Of a DNA stretch of 5,763 nt, positions 1 to 5,763 are shown one piece after another (the first letter of the stretch is position 1; each line of letters starts with the position of its first letter). Below the pieces are notes generated by a model. That model was not told where the DNA came from and searched no databases. It saw only the letters and a list, made by a program, of their open reading frames with translations. The stretch is from the NCBI GenBank assembly GCA_021788955.1, contig JAJYKC010000207.1, positions 1-5,763 of the forward strand. Reading direction: 5' to 3'. Source of the stretch: Acidobacteriota bacterium. Its GTDB lineage: Bacteria > Acidobacteriota > Terriglobia > Bryobacterales > Bryobacteraceae. Both the position numbers and the translations under genes were made by a program.

Positions 1-359
1 CCGCCGCGTGCAACCGGCTGTGCGAGCGCGTGCACGGACACAACCGCGCGGGGGAAGTGCAGGATGCGATTCACCATGAACAGGCCAAGGTCGTGGAGCG
101 GCACGGGCGAATTACCGGGTACACCACCGGGCTCGGATATTTCGGGCACGCCGTGGGGGAATCGAACCAGGACATGCAGGCCTTGGTCGGGGCCGCGGAA
201 GGATTTTTCGGCCCCGGAATCCAGGTGCCGGTGCGCAACGCAACGTTGTTCCGCTGGTGCCTGGAGAACGGACTTCGGGTGGTGCAGCCGAACACATTGA
301 TGACGATGGGGCTGTATAACGAGCCGGCGGGAGCGTGGATCCCGTCGATCTTGTACTAG
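1..359 (+). CDS. GNAT-family N-acetyltransferase, C-terminal part (5' truncated by window edge)
   Basis: The reading frame is open from the left edge (first whole codon at base 3) to a TAG at 357-359, giving 118 visible residues. A GTG at 30 lies in this frame, but the frame continues upstream with family-like sequence (CNRLCERVHGHNR), so GTG is read here as an internal Val. The visible part has VHGHNRAGE, a GRITGYTTG strand, FGHAVGE, and the end segment RWCLENGLRVVQPNTLM followed by GLYNEPAGAWIPSILY. I recognise this pattern from the C-terminal half of a group of GNAT-type acetyltransferases, which transfer an acetyl group from acetyl-CoA to an amine. The acceptor cannot be told, and the N-terminal part is outside the window. 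The gene ends 13 bases before the methyltransferase and probably shares its transcript. The family call comes from memory of the pattern, not from a search. Confidence 0.65.
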   Translation, partial: AACNRLCERVHGHNRAGEVQDAIHHEQAKVVERHGRITGYTTGLGYFGHAVGESNQDMQALVGAAEGFFGPGIQVPVRNATLFRWCLENGLRVVQPNTLMTMGLYNEPAGAWIPSILY

Positions 360-363
360 GGGA
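358..363 (+). promoter_or_regulatory. Shine-Dalgarno AGGGGA of the methyltransferase gene
   Basis: AGGGGA lies 9 bases before the ATG at 373 and overlaps the TAG stop of the acetyltransferase. This fixes the methyltransferase start and favours translational coupling of the two genes on one mRNA. Confidence 0.6.
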
Positions 364-372
364 CAACGGACT

Positions 373-1392
373 ATGGCACAACCACATGTGGCGCACGCAC
401 CCTCGCTTGAGTTGATCTTCGAGACGATTCATGGATTCCAGCGCAGCAGCGCAGTAAAGGCCGCGCTCGAACTCGACGTGTTTACCGGCATCGCCGGCGG
501 CGCGGACACCGCCGTGAAGCTCGCGCGCCACATCGGGGCGTCCGAAAAGGGGACACGTATTCTTTGCGATGCCCTGACGGTGTACGGGCTTTTGGCAAAG
601 GATGACGGGCGCTACGGCCTTACAGCGGACACGGCCTTATTTCTGACCAGTTCGTCGCCGGCCTATATGGGCTCGGCGGTGGAATTTCTGCTGGCGCCGC
701 CGCAGGTGGAACCGTTCGCGAATCTCGCCGCGGCGGTGCGCGAAGGCGGAGCGGAGCCGAAGGAGAGCGTCGTTGCACCGGACCATCCGGTATGGGTGAA
801 GTTCGCGCGAGCGATGGCGCCGCTGATGGCGTATCCGGCGGAGTTGCTGGCCGGACTGTTAGTGGACGGCGCGAAGGAGCGTTTGAAAGTGCTGGACATC
901 GCTGCCGGTCACGGGCTTTACGGCATTGCGGCCGGGAAGCGGAACCCGCGGGCGGAGATCGTGGCTCTGGATTGGCCGAACGTGCTGGCATTGGCGGAGG
1001 AGAACGCGCGAGCGGCGGGACTCGAGGGCCGGTTCCGGAAGATCGAGGGCAACGCCTTCGAGGTAGAGCTCGGAACGGACTATGACCTGGTGCTGCTGCC
1101 GAATTTCCTGCACCATTTCGACCCGGCCACGATCGAGGCGTTCCTGGGCAAGATTCACGCATCGCTCAACGACGGCGGGCGCCTGGCGATCCTGGAGTTT
1201 ATCCCCAACGACGATCTCGTCTCGCCGCGGGTTCCGGCCCAGTTCAGCCTGATGATGCTGGCGACGACGCAGGGCGGCGATGCGTACACGTACGCCGCAT
1301 ACCAGCGGCTGTTGCAGGCGGCGGGGTATCGCTCGAACAAGCTGCACGATCTGGCGCCAACATATTTCCGGGTGGTTGTGGCCGAGAAGTAG
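373..1392 (+). CDS. SAM-dependent methyltransferase with dimerisation domain (O-methyltransferase-like)
   Basis: A 339-residue cytoplasmic protein starting at ATG 373, with a good Shine-Dalgarno 9 bases upstream. Residues about 12-95 look like the winged-helix dimerisation domain of the plant-type O-methyltransferase superfamily ([12 protein letters not shown], then [13 protein letters not shown] and the GRYGLT hairpin). Residues about 165-339 are the Rossmann methyltransferase domain. Motif I is [10 protein letters not shown] at 172-181. The acidic residue that would hold the SAM ribose is D200 in IVALDWPNV, and a [14 protein letters not shown] segment lies at 237-250. H247 sits where the catalytic His of the LHDW motif is found in O-methyltransferases, but the next two residues are His-Phe and not Asp-Trp. 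The C-terminal GGRLAILEF strand (268-276) fits motif IV/V. Substrate is unknown; a hydroxyl on a small aromatic or polyketide-like molecule would be usual for the family. It is likely co-transcribed with the upstream acetyltransferase. Confidence 0.82.
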   Translation: MAQPHVAHAPSLELIFETIHGFQRSSAVKAALELDVFTGIAGGADTAVKLARHIGASEKGTRILCDALTVYGLLAKDDGRYGLTADTALFLTSSSPAYMGSAVEFLLAPPQVEPFANLAAAVREGGAEPKESVVAPDHPVWVKFARAMAPLMAYPAELLAGLLVDGAKERLKVLDIAAGHGLYGIAAGKRNPRAEIVALDWPNVLALAEENARAAGLEGRFRKIEGNAFEVELGTDYDLVLLPNFLHHFDPATIEAFLGKIHASLNDGGRLAILEFIPNDDLVSPRVPAQFSLMMLATTQGGDAYTYAAYQRLLQAAGYRSNKLHDLAPTYFRVVVAEK

Positions 1393-1426
1393 GTCCGGCG
1401 AAACGTCCCGCCGCGCCTCTGACCTA
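1390..1426 (+). other. Imperfect inverted repeat between methyltransferase stop and kinase promoter
   Basis: TAGGTC at 1390-1395 is the exact reverse complement of GACCTA at 1421-1426. Inside it, CGGCG at 1396-1400 pairs with CGCCG at 1409-1413 across an 8-base loop. Together they give 11 base pairs, with 7 unpaired bases on the 3' side. There is no T-run after it, so it is not a canonical Rho-independent terminator. It could weakly terminate the upstream operon, or act as an operator, since its right arm enters the TACAAT box. Confidence 0.3.
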
Positions 1427-1432
1427 CAATCG
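1424..1432 (+). promoter_or_regulatory. Candidate promoter -10 box (TACAAT) of the sugar kinase gene
   Basis: TACAAT at 1425-1430 is one base from the sigma-70 consensus and stands out in GC-rich surroundings. Transcription would begin near 1437, at or within two bases of the ATG at 1439, so the mRNA would be leaderless or nearly so. No TTGACA-like -35 is visible at 16-18 bases upstream. The flanked form CTACAATCG matches the box before the VWA gene at eight of nine positions. Confidence 0.45.
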
Positions 1433-1438
1433 GAAGTT

Positions 1439-2467
1439 ATGCCTCTCACCGTGACGTTCGGGGAAATCATGCTGCGGCTGGCGCCGCCGGGATTTGAGCG
1501 GTTTCTGCAGTCGCCGATGTTTCAGGCGACGTTTGGCGGAGGGGAAGCGAACGTGGCGGTGGCGCTGGCCGGGTTCGGGGCGCGGAGCCGGTTCGTGACA
1601 CTTCTGCCGGATAACCCGATTACGAGCGCGTTTCGCGGGGAGTTGCGTCGGTTCGGGGTGGACGACAGCTTTGTGCTGGCGGCGCCGGGGCGGTTCGGGA
1701 TCTACTTTGTCGAGCCGGGGGCGAACCAGCGGCCATCGAAGGTGGTATACGACCGGGATCACAGTTCCATTTCGCTGGCCGGGCCGGGAGCGGTGGACTG
1801 GGAGAAGGCGCTCGATGGGGCGACGTGGTTCCACATTACGGGGATCACGCCGGCGTTGAGCGAGAGCGCGGCTGAGTTGTCGCTGGAGGCGATGCGGGCG
1901 GCGCGGAAGCGGGGGGCGACGGTTTCCTGCGATTTGAATTTCCGAAAGAATTTGTGGAGGTACGGGAAGAAGGCGAGGGAGGTGATGCCGGCGCTGTTTG
2001 CGTTGACCGATGTGGGAGTGGCAAACGAGGAGGACTGCCAGGCGGCACTGGGAATTGCGGCGCAGAGCGACGTGCACGCGGGGAAGCTGGATCCGGAGCA
2101 TTACCGGCGGCTGGCGGAGGACGTGCTGAATGCGTATCCGAACCTGCGGATGCTCGCCATCACGCTGCGGGAGAGCCATAGCGCGAGCCACAACGGTTGG
2201 TCGGCGTGTCTACATACGCGGGACGAGTTTCTGCTGAGCCGGCATTATGAGGTGACGCATATTGTGGACCGGGTAGGAGGCGGCGATAGCTTCGCCGGCG
2301 GCCTGATCTTCGGGCTGCAGGAGCTTTCCGGGCCGCGGGAAGCGCTGGAGTTCGCGGTAGCGGCGTCGTGCCTGAAGCATTCGATCCCGGGGGATTTTAA
2401 CCGGTTTACGCGGCAGGAGGTGGAAGCGCTGGCCAAGGGCGCGGGGTCGGGTCGGGTGGAGCGGTAG
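1439..2467 (+). CDS. kdgK: PfkB-family sugar kinase, probable 2-dehydro-3-deoxygluconate kinase
   Basis: A 342-residue cytoplasmic kinase that would phosphorylate 2-keto-3-deoxygluconate with ATP to the 6-phosphate, the step before KDPG aldolase. The start is ATG 1439. The frame is open further upstream, but that extension overlaps the methyltransferase gene and looks unlike the family, whereas [14 protein letters not shown] is the normal N-terminus. The first PfkB signature is [15 protein letters not shown] at 33-47. [17 protein letters not shown] at 84-100 and VVYDR at 102-106 are typical of KDG kinases and not of ribo- or fructokinases. DLNFRKNLW at 165-173 and HITGITPAL at 132-140 agree. 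The second signature [12 protein letters not shown] is at 277-288, with D283 the expected catalytic base. KHSIPGDFN at 313-321 completes the nucleotide-site end. No Shine-Dalgarno is well placed (GGAAG ends only two bases before ATG), which fits a leaderless mRNA. No KDG-pathway neighbour is present. A related aldonate or sugar kinase activity is the main alternative. Confidence 0.85.
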   Translation: MPLTVTFGEIMLRLAPPGFERFLQSPMFQATFGGGEANVAVALAGFGARSRFVTLLPDNPITSAFRGELRRFGVDDSFVLAAPGRFGIYFVEPGANQRPSKVVYDRDHSSISLAGPGAVDWEKALDGATWFHITGITPALSESAAELSLEAMRAARKRGATVSCDLNFRKNLWRYGKKAREVMPALFALTDVGVANEEDCQAALGIAAQSDVHAGKLDPEHYRRLAEDVLNAYPNLRMLAITLRESHSASHNGWSACLHTRDEFLLSRHYEVTHIVDRVGGGDSFAGGLIFGLQELSGPREALEFAVAASCLKHSIPGDFNRFTRQEVEALAKGAGSGRVER

Positions 2468-2492
2468 GCGCCGGCGAAGTTTTTCGCGGCGC
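2468..2492 (+). terminator. Hairpin directly after the kinase stop; possible terminator without a U-tract
   Basis: GCGCCG (2468-2473) and CGAA (2475-2478) pair with TTCG (2483-2486) and CGGCGC (2487-2492). This gives a 10-base-pair stem with one bulged G at 2474 and a GTTT loop. It begins on the base after the TAG stop. The T-run lies in the loop and 3' arm and not after the stem, so intrinsic termination would be inefficient; 3'-end protection of the mRNA is an alternative. It lies 25 bases upstream of the next promoter-like box. Confidence 0.35.
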
Positions 2493-2516
2493 GGCGAATT
2501 CCGGCGCGAGCGCGGC

Positions 2517-2522
2517 TATAAT
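2517..2522 (+). promoter_or_regulatory. Promoter -10 box TATAAT of the VWA-protein gene
   Basis: A perfect TATAAT occurs within GC-rich DNA, 19 bases before the ATG at 2542. Predicted transcription start is near 2529, giving a leader of about a dozen bases that contains CAGG (2529-2532) as a short Shine-Dalgarno 9 bases from the ATG. No convincing -35 is visible at 16-18 bases spacing, and there is no TG extension. Confidence 0.6.
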
Positions 2523-2541
2523 CGAATTCAGGCATTTGTCC

Positions 2542-3636
2542 ATGCAACTCCGTTCGTCTTTTGCATTTCTGGCCCTGGCGGCGGGCCTTGGCGCTGTTTC
2601 CACGCGGGCCCAACAGAACACGCCCGCCAAGCCGGAGACGGCGAAGGTGGTGCAGCCCAAGGCTCAGCAGGCCGAGCCGCCGAAAGAGGGCGGCAGCAAC
2701 AACATCAAGGTTCAGGTGAACGAGGTCGTGGTGCCGGTGACGGTGACCGACGACCACGGGCGCTTCGTTTCGAACCTGGACGAGAAGGATTTCAAGATCC
2801 TGGACGAGGGCAAGGAGCAGACGATCCAGTACTTCAACCGGGACCGGAATCAGCCCGTGGTGGTCGGCTTCGTCATCGACATGAGCAACGCGTCGCGGCT
2901 GCAGTGGAAGCACTACCAGCAGTCGGCCTCCGAGCTGGCGTTGACGCTGCTGCCGGGCGATCCGAAGTTCAGCGGGTTTCTCATCACGTATACGAACGAG
3001 CCGGAGCTGCTGATCGACACGACCAACGACGGAGACGCGATCGCCGAAAAGATCCGGCAGTTGAAGCCGGCGGGCGGGGCGTCGCTGTACGACGCGGTTT
3101 ACATGGCGCTGACCAAGCACCGGCAGGTGAAGGGCGAACCGATCGAGCCGCGCCGCATCCTGGTGATCATCAGCGACGGGCACGACAACGCGAGCAAGCG
3201 GACGCTGGACCAGGTGCTGGAGTTGTGCCAAAGGCAGCTTGTGACGGTGTACGGGGTGAGCACGGTGGCCTTCGGCGACATCACACCGGACGAGCGGAAC
3301 CTGCTGCGGCTGGCGGAGGAGACCGGCGGGCGCGTGGTGAGTCCGCTGCAGAAGGTGTACGACGACATATCGGGTTACCTTTCGACGCCGATGGACGAGG
3401 GGAATTACAAGTTCGCTTTCGGCAGCGGCGGGTACTCGTCGGAGCTGGCGCAGGGCATGTTCCGGGCGATTACGGACGTGGCGGGCGAGGTGACGACGCA
3501 GTACATTCTGCGGTACACGCCGGCAATTTCCGCCGACGACCCCAAAAAGCGGGTGTTCCGGAAGATCGACGTGGTGGTGGACTATCCGAACATGCGGGTA
3601 CGGGCACGAAAGGGTTATTACCCTTACGCCCCCTAA
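2542..3636 (+). CDS. Secreted VWFA-related acidobacterial domain protein
   Basis: A 364-residue protein. The ATG at 2542 is preferred over the TTG at 2536 because CAGG lies 9 bases before it and the product then begins MQLRSSFAFLALAAGLG, a clear signal peptide with likely cleavage near TRAQ (21-24). Residues 25-55 are a Pro/Ala/Gln/Lys-rich linker. Residues about 56-102 form a strand-rich domain (VNEVVVPVTVTDDHGRFV, then DFKILDEGKEQTI) that usually precedes the VWA fold in this group. The VWA domain spans about 105-280: VVGFVIDMSNAS with D113 and S115 of the metal site, GGASLYDAVY at 178-187, and VIISDGHDNAS at 208-218 with D212. The third position of DxSxS is A117, so the metal site may be weakened. 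The C-terminus (TTQYILRYTP at 318-327, VRARKGYYPY at 353-362) is typical of the family. It is probably exported and may bind protein partners; the specific role is unknown. Confidence 0.85.
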   Translation: MQLRSSFAFLALAAGLGAVSTRAQQNTPAKPETAKVVQPKAQQAEPPKEGGSNNIKVQVNEVVVPVTVTDDHGRFVSNLDEKDFKILDEGKEQTIQYFNRDRNQPVVVGFVIDMSNASRLQWKHYQQSASELALTLLPGDPKFSGFLITYTNEPELLIDTTNDGDAIAEKIRQLKPAGGASLYDAVYMALTKHRQVKGEPIEPRRILVIISDGHDNASKRTLDQVLELCQRQLVTVYGVSTVAFGDITPDERNLLRLAEETGGRVVSPLQKVYDDISGYLSTPMDEGNYKFAFGSGGYSSELAQGMFRAITDVAGEVTTQYILRYTPAISADDPKKRVFRKIDVVVDYPNMRVRARKGYYPYAP

Positions 3637-3651
3637 CCGATAAGCGAGATT

Positions 3652-3670
3652 GGGAGGATACCTGCATCCT
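3652..3670 (+). promoter_or_regulatory. Shine-Dalgarno GGGAGGA inside a small inverted repeat before the S24 gene
   Basis: GGGAGGA at 3652-3658 is the strongest Shine-Dalgarno in the window, 12 bases from the ATG at 3671. AGGAT (3655-3659) is exactly complementary to ATCCT (3666-3670) across a 6-base loop, so the hairpin would hide part of the site and abut the start codon. The site lies inside the reading frame that would start at TTG 3650, which argues against that start. Confidence 0.5.
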
Positions 3671-4468
3671 ATGACCGGCCCGCTGGTGGCCACGCGGAGT
3701 GCGCGCTACGCGGTGGTTCGCGTGGAGTTGCCGGGGCGCGGCGCCGAAAACGTGGGCGTGCTGCTCGAGGATGCTTCCACCGATATGCTGCACATCCGTT
3801 TCCGGCGGGACTGGCTGGAAATGGGCACCGAAGAAGACGCCGAAGTGCTCGAGTTACTGGCCGAAGACCTGGCCGCAAAGGCCAGGGAAATGGGGGCCCG
3901 GGAACTGCTTGCCTGGCTGCAGACGAACGTTTCCGGCACGGTTCAGATCACTGAGTTTGACAGCGCGCTGGTGGACGATTATGGGCGGACGCTGAACCGC
4001 CTTTACCGCCGGCACGTCCCGTCGAACGTGCTCGAATTCCGCACCCACCTGCCAAAATACACGCTGCGGGTGGCGGCGGGGAAGTTCCTGGAAAACGAAG
4101 ACGTCACCGCCGAAGGTTGGGTGGAAGCCCCGGAGGACCTGCGCGTCACGCCGGACCTCTTCGTTGCGCGGATTCAGGGGCACTCGATGGAGCCGCTGAT
4201 TCCGGATGGCAGCCTGTGCGTGTTCCGGCATGGGGTGACAGGGTCGCGGCAGGGGCGGCTGGTGCTGGTGGAGGATACGACTTCGGGCGGGGTGAACCGG
4301 TACACGGTGAAGCGCTATGTGAGCGAGAAGGCGCCAGCGGAAGAGGGAAGCTGGCGGCACACGCGGATCCGGCTGGAGTCGCTGAACCCGGAGTATCCTT
4401 CGTGGGACCTCGATCCGGACGGCGAAAAGTACCGCATCGTCGGCGAGTTCCAACGGGTCCTCGAATAG
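3671..4468 (+). CDS. LexA/S24-type peptidase-domain protein with DUF3037-like N-terminus
   Basis: A 265-residue protein without signal peptide or membrane segment. Residues about 10-125 resemble DUF3037: a YAVVRVEL strand, ENVGVLLED at 26-34 (the NVGV hallmark), an IRFRRDW strand, then a charged helical stretch. Residues about 128-265 are an S24 peptidase domain like that of LexA, UmuD and phage repressors. They include PKYTLRVAAG at 128-137, DLFVARIQGHSMEPLIPDGS at 162-181 with nucleophile S172, and RYTVKRY at 210-216 with general base K214. They end with LNPEYPSW and YRIVGEFQRVL. A136-G137 lies 35 residues (counted from the Gly) before S172, against 34 in E. coli LexA (Gly85 to Ser119), so self-cleavage is plausible. 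No helix-turn-helix is seen where LexA or repressors have one, so it may not bind DNA itself. It follows the VWA gene by 34 bases and may share its transcript. Peptidase-domain call is strong; the DUF3037 call is moderate. Confidence 0.78.
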   Translation: MTGPLVATRSARYAVVRVELPGRGAENVGVLLEDASTDMLHIRFRRDWLEMGTEEDAEVLELLAEDLAAKAREMGARELLAWLQTNVSGTVQITEFDSALVDDYGRTLNRLYRRHVPSNVLEFRTHLPKYTLRVAAGKFLENEDVTAEGWVEAPEDLRVTPDLFVARIQGHSMEPLIPDGSLCVFRHGVTGSRQGRLVLVEDTTSGGVNRYTVKRYVSEKAPAEEGSWRHTRIRLESLNPEYPSWDLDPDGEKYRIVGEFQRVLE

Positions 4469-4477
4469 CGCGGCTCC

Positions 4478-5763
4478 TCACTCCTGCCGAAGCGCGACGA
4501 TCGGGTCAACCCGGGTCGCCCGCAACGCCGGAATCAGGCTGGCCAGCGCGCCAACCGCAATCAGAAACAGCGCCGCGCCCGCGATGCTCACCGGGTCCGC
4601 CGGACTTACCCCATATAGCAACGGCGAGATCCGCGGGGCCGCGGCGAGTGAGACGGCAAGCCCGGCGGCAATTCCCGCCACGGTCAGCCGCAAGCCTCGC
4701 CGCATAACCATCGCGAGCACGCCTTCCGTCTTTGCCCCCAGCGCCATCCGGATGCCGATCTCCCGCGTCCGCTGGCTCACCGCGTAGGCCATGACTCCGT
4801 AAAGACCGACGCCGGCCAGCAGGAGGGAGATCGTGCCGAGAACCCCGAGGAACAACGACGCCAGCCGCGGACCGAACCACGCGGCCGAGATGTAATCCGG
4901 CAGGGGCATCGCCGTCAGGCCGGCCGAGTCTGGATCGATCGCCGACATCTCGCGGCGAAGGACGGGGATAAAGCCGCGCGCATCGCCGCCGGTGCGCGCA
5001 TAGAGCGCCACGCCGCCTTCGCCGCTGCCGTCGTGTTCCTGGTCGAACGGCATATAGAAGTACGGCTGGGGCGCTTCCGACAAGCTGAGATACTTGCTGT
5101 CCTTCACCATGCCCACGATCGTGAACGGCTTGCCGAAAACCTGCACGCGGCGCCCCACGGGATCGCGTCCGCCGAAAAAGCGCCGCGCGAAAAATTCGTT
5201 GACGATCATGACACGAGGCGCCTTGTCGTTGTCCTCGGTCCGGAAATCGCGTCCGGCGAGAAGCGGCACTTTCAGCAGGCCGAAGTAGCCGGGCGACACC
5301 GAAGCGTGATGCAAGTCCAGCTTCTCGCCCGGCCTTGGCGCGTACCCTTCCACCTTGACGTTGGTCCACTTCCCGAGCCCGAAGCCCAGCGGAATCGTGT
5401 CGGAATACGCCGCGTCTGTCACCCCCGGCGCCGCAAGCAGGCGCGCGCGAAGATCCCGCGAGAACTGCTGCTCCTGGCTTGCGCTGTAGTTATTCGTGGA
5501 AAGAAACAGGCGGCAAACCGTCACGTTCCGGGCATCGAAACCGGCCGGCGTGTTCTTGAGCCCATAGAGGCTCCTCAGAAACAGTCCCAGCGTCACCAGA
5601 GCCGCCAGCGCCAGCCCCACTTCGCTCATCACCAGCAGCCCGGAGAGGCGCCGCGCGTACCCGCTCTGTGTCTCGCCCCTTCCTCCTTCTTTCAGCACGT
5701 CCGCCAGTCTTCGCCGCGCCAACGGAAACGCGGGCGGCAGACCGGAAATCAGGGCCGAGCCCA
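4478..5763 (-). CDS. MacB/FtsX-like ABC permease of the ADOP type, C-terminal half (5' end outside window)
   Basis: The minus-strand frame is open from the right edge to a TGA at 4480-4478, about 428 visible residues. A TTG at 5722 is in frame, but upstream codons (ALISGLPPAFPLARRRLADVL) continue the family pattern, so it is internal. Visible order: the PAFPLARRRLADVLKEGGRG hinge, a membrane segment in LLVMSEVGLALAALVTLGLF (about 5632-5573), then a MacB-type periplasmic core. That core includes VSPGYFGLLKVPLLAGRDF, VNEFFARRFFGGRDPVGRRV and FTIVGMVKDSKY. Three more membrane segments follow (about 4861-4784, 4696-4628 and 4597-4523). TREIGIRMALGA after the first of these is the FtsX-type coupling helix, and the end PALRATRVDPIVALRQE is diagnostic. 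Acidobacterial duplicated orphan permeases are usually 800-900 residues with two such halves; this is the second. They resemble MacB permease without a fused ATPase, and the substrate is unknown. It converges on the S24 gene with a 9-base gap. Confidence 0.88.
   Translation of the reverse strand, partial: GSALISGLPPAFPLARRRLADVLKEGGRGETQSGYARRLSGLLVMSEVGLALAALVTLGLFLRSLYGLKNTPAGFDARNVTVCRLFLSTNNYSASQEQQFSRDLRARLLAAPGVTDAAYSDTIPLGFGLGKWTNVKVEGYAPRPGEKLDLHHASVSPGYFGLLKVPLLAGRDFRTEDNDKAPRVMIVNEFFARRFFGGRDPVGRRVQVFGKPFTIVGMVKDSKYLSLSEAPQPYFYMPFDQEHDGSGEGGVALYARTGGDARGFIPVLRREMSAIDPDSAGLTAMPLPDYISAAWFGPRLASLFLGVLGTISLLLAGVGLYGVMAYAVSQRTREIGIRMALGAKTEGVLAMVMRRGLRLTVAGIAAGLAVSLAAAPRISPLLYGVSPADPVSIAGAALFLIAVGALASLIPALRATRVDPIVALRQE

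Noticed and set aside
1280..1438. N-terminal extension of the kinase by 53 residues to a start at 1280
   Set aside because: The extension overlaps the methyltransferase in another frame, is Arg/Thr/Cys-rich and unlike the family, whereas the ATG at 1439 gives the normal kinase N-terminus.
859..2191. Further minus-strand frames of 203 and 255 codons (859-1470 and 1424-2191)
   Set aside because: Both are opposite the methyltransferase and kinase genes, have shadow-like composition, and lack a plausible start region.
3610..3625. Perfect 6-base-pair hairpin AAGGGT-TATT-ACCCTT near the end of the VWA gene, considered as a terminator
   Set aside because: It lies inside the codons for the family-conserved KGYYPY tail, has no T-run after it, and is followed by coding sequence to the stop. 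Coding constraint explains it.
2245..3693. A 482-codon open frame on the minus strand, antisense to the kinase 3' end and the whole VWA gene
   Set aside because: Its product is rich in Arg, His, Leu and Val with no recognisable domain, and it lies opposite two well-supported genes. Long antisense frames are expected in GC-rich DNA with strong third-position bias.
4502..4513. Inverted repeat CGGGT-CA-ACCCG close to the permease stop, considered as a terminator
   Set aside because: It falls in codons for the conserved RVDP motif at the permease C-terminus, has a 2-base loop and no T-run.
4506..5369. A 287-codon minus-strand frame overlapping the permease gene in another frame
   Set aside because: It is a frame-shifted shadow of the permease with Arg/Gly/Ala-rich product; the permease frame carries all the family motifs.

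Overview
The window is a gene-dense, GC-rich bacterial segment with six protein genes. The longest gap between genes is 74 bases, so no gene-free stretch reaches 300 bases. I see no tRNA, rRNA, CRISPR array, insertion sequence or attachment site. Two of the six proteins belong to families that are strongly expanded in Acidobacteriota: a secreted protein with the VWFA-related acidobacterial domain, and a MacB/FtsX-type permease of the duplicated orphan (ADOP) type. Together with the GC-rich coding style they point to an acidobacterium, plausibly of the Solibacter/Bryobacter group. That placement is inferred from family content and not from a marker gene.

Layout, left to right. Bases 1-359 (+) hold the 3' end of a GNAT-type N-acetyltransferase. 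After 13 bases comes a SAM-dependent O-methyltransferase-like gene (373-1392, +), whose Shine-Dalgarno overlaps the stop codon before it, so these two look like one operon. A 46-base gap with an imperfect hairpin and a TACAAT box leads to a PfkB-family sugar kinase, probably 2-dehydro-3-deoxygluconate kinase (1439-2467, +). A 74-base gap with a second hairpin and a perfect TATAAT box leads to a secreted von Willebrand A-like protein (2542-3636, +). After 34 bases, with a Shine-Dalgarno inside a small inverted repeat, comes an unusual protein with an N-terminal DUF3037-like region and a C-terminal LexA/S24-type peptidase domain but no helix-turn-helix (3671-4468, +). Nine bases beyond its stop, a convergent gene on the minus strand encodes the C-terminal half of an ADOP-type permease and runs off the right edge (4478-5763).

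The genes do not form an obvious single pathway. The methyltransferase and acetyltransferase may act together in modifying a small molecule. The kinase would feed 2-keto-3-deoxygluconate (from pectin, alginate or the Entner-Doudoroff variants) into central metabolism. The VWA protein and the permease act at or outside the cytoplasmic membrane. The most unusual item is the DUF3037-like/S24 fusion, which keeps the Ala-Gly, Ser and Lys landmarks of a self-cleaving LexA-type protein on a non-DNA-binding-looking N-terminus. The two promoter-like boxes share the string CTAYAATCG and imply very short or absent 5' leaders.
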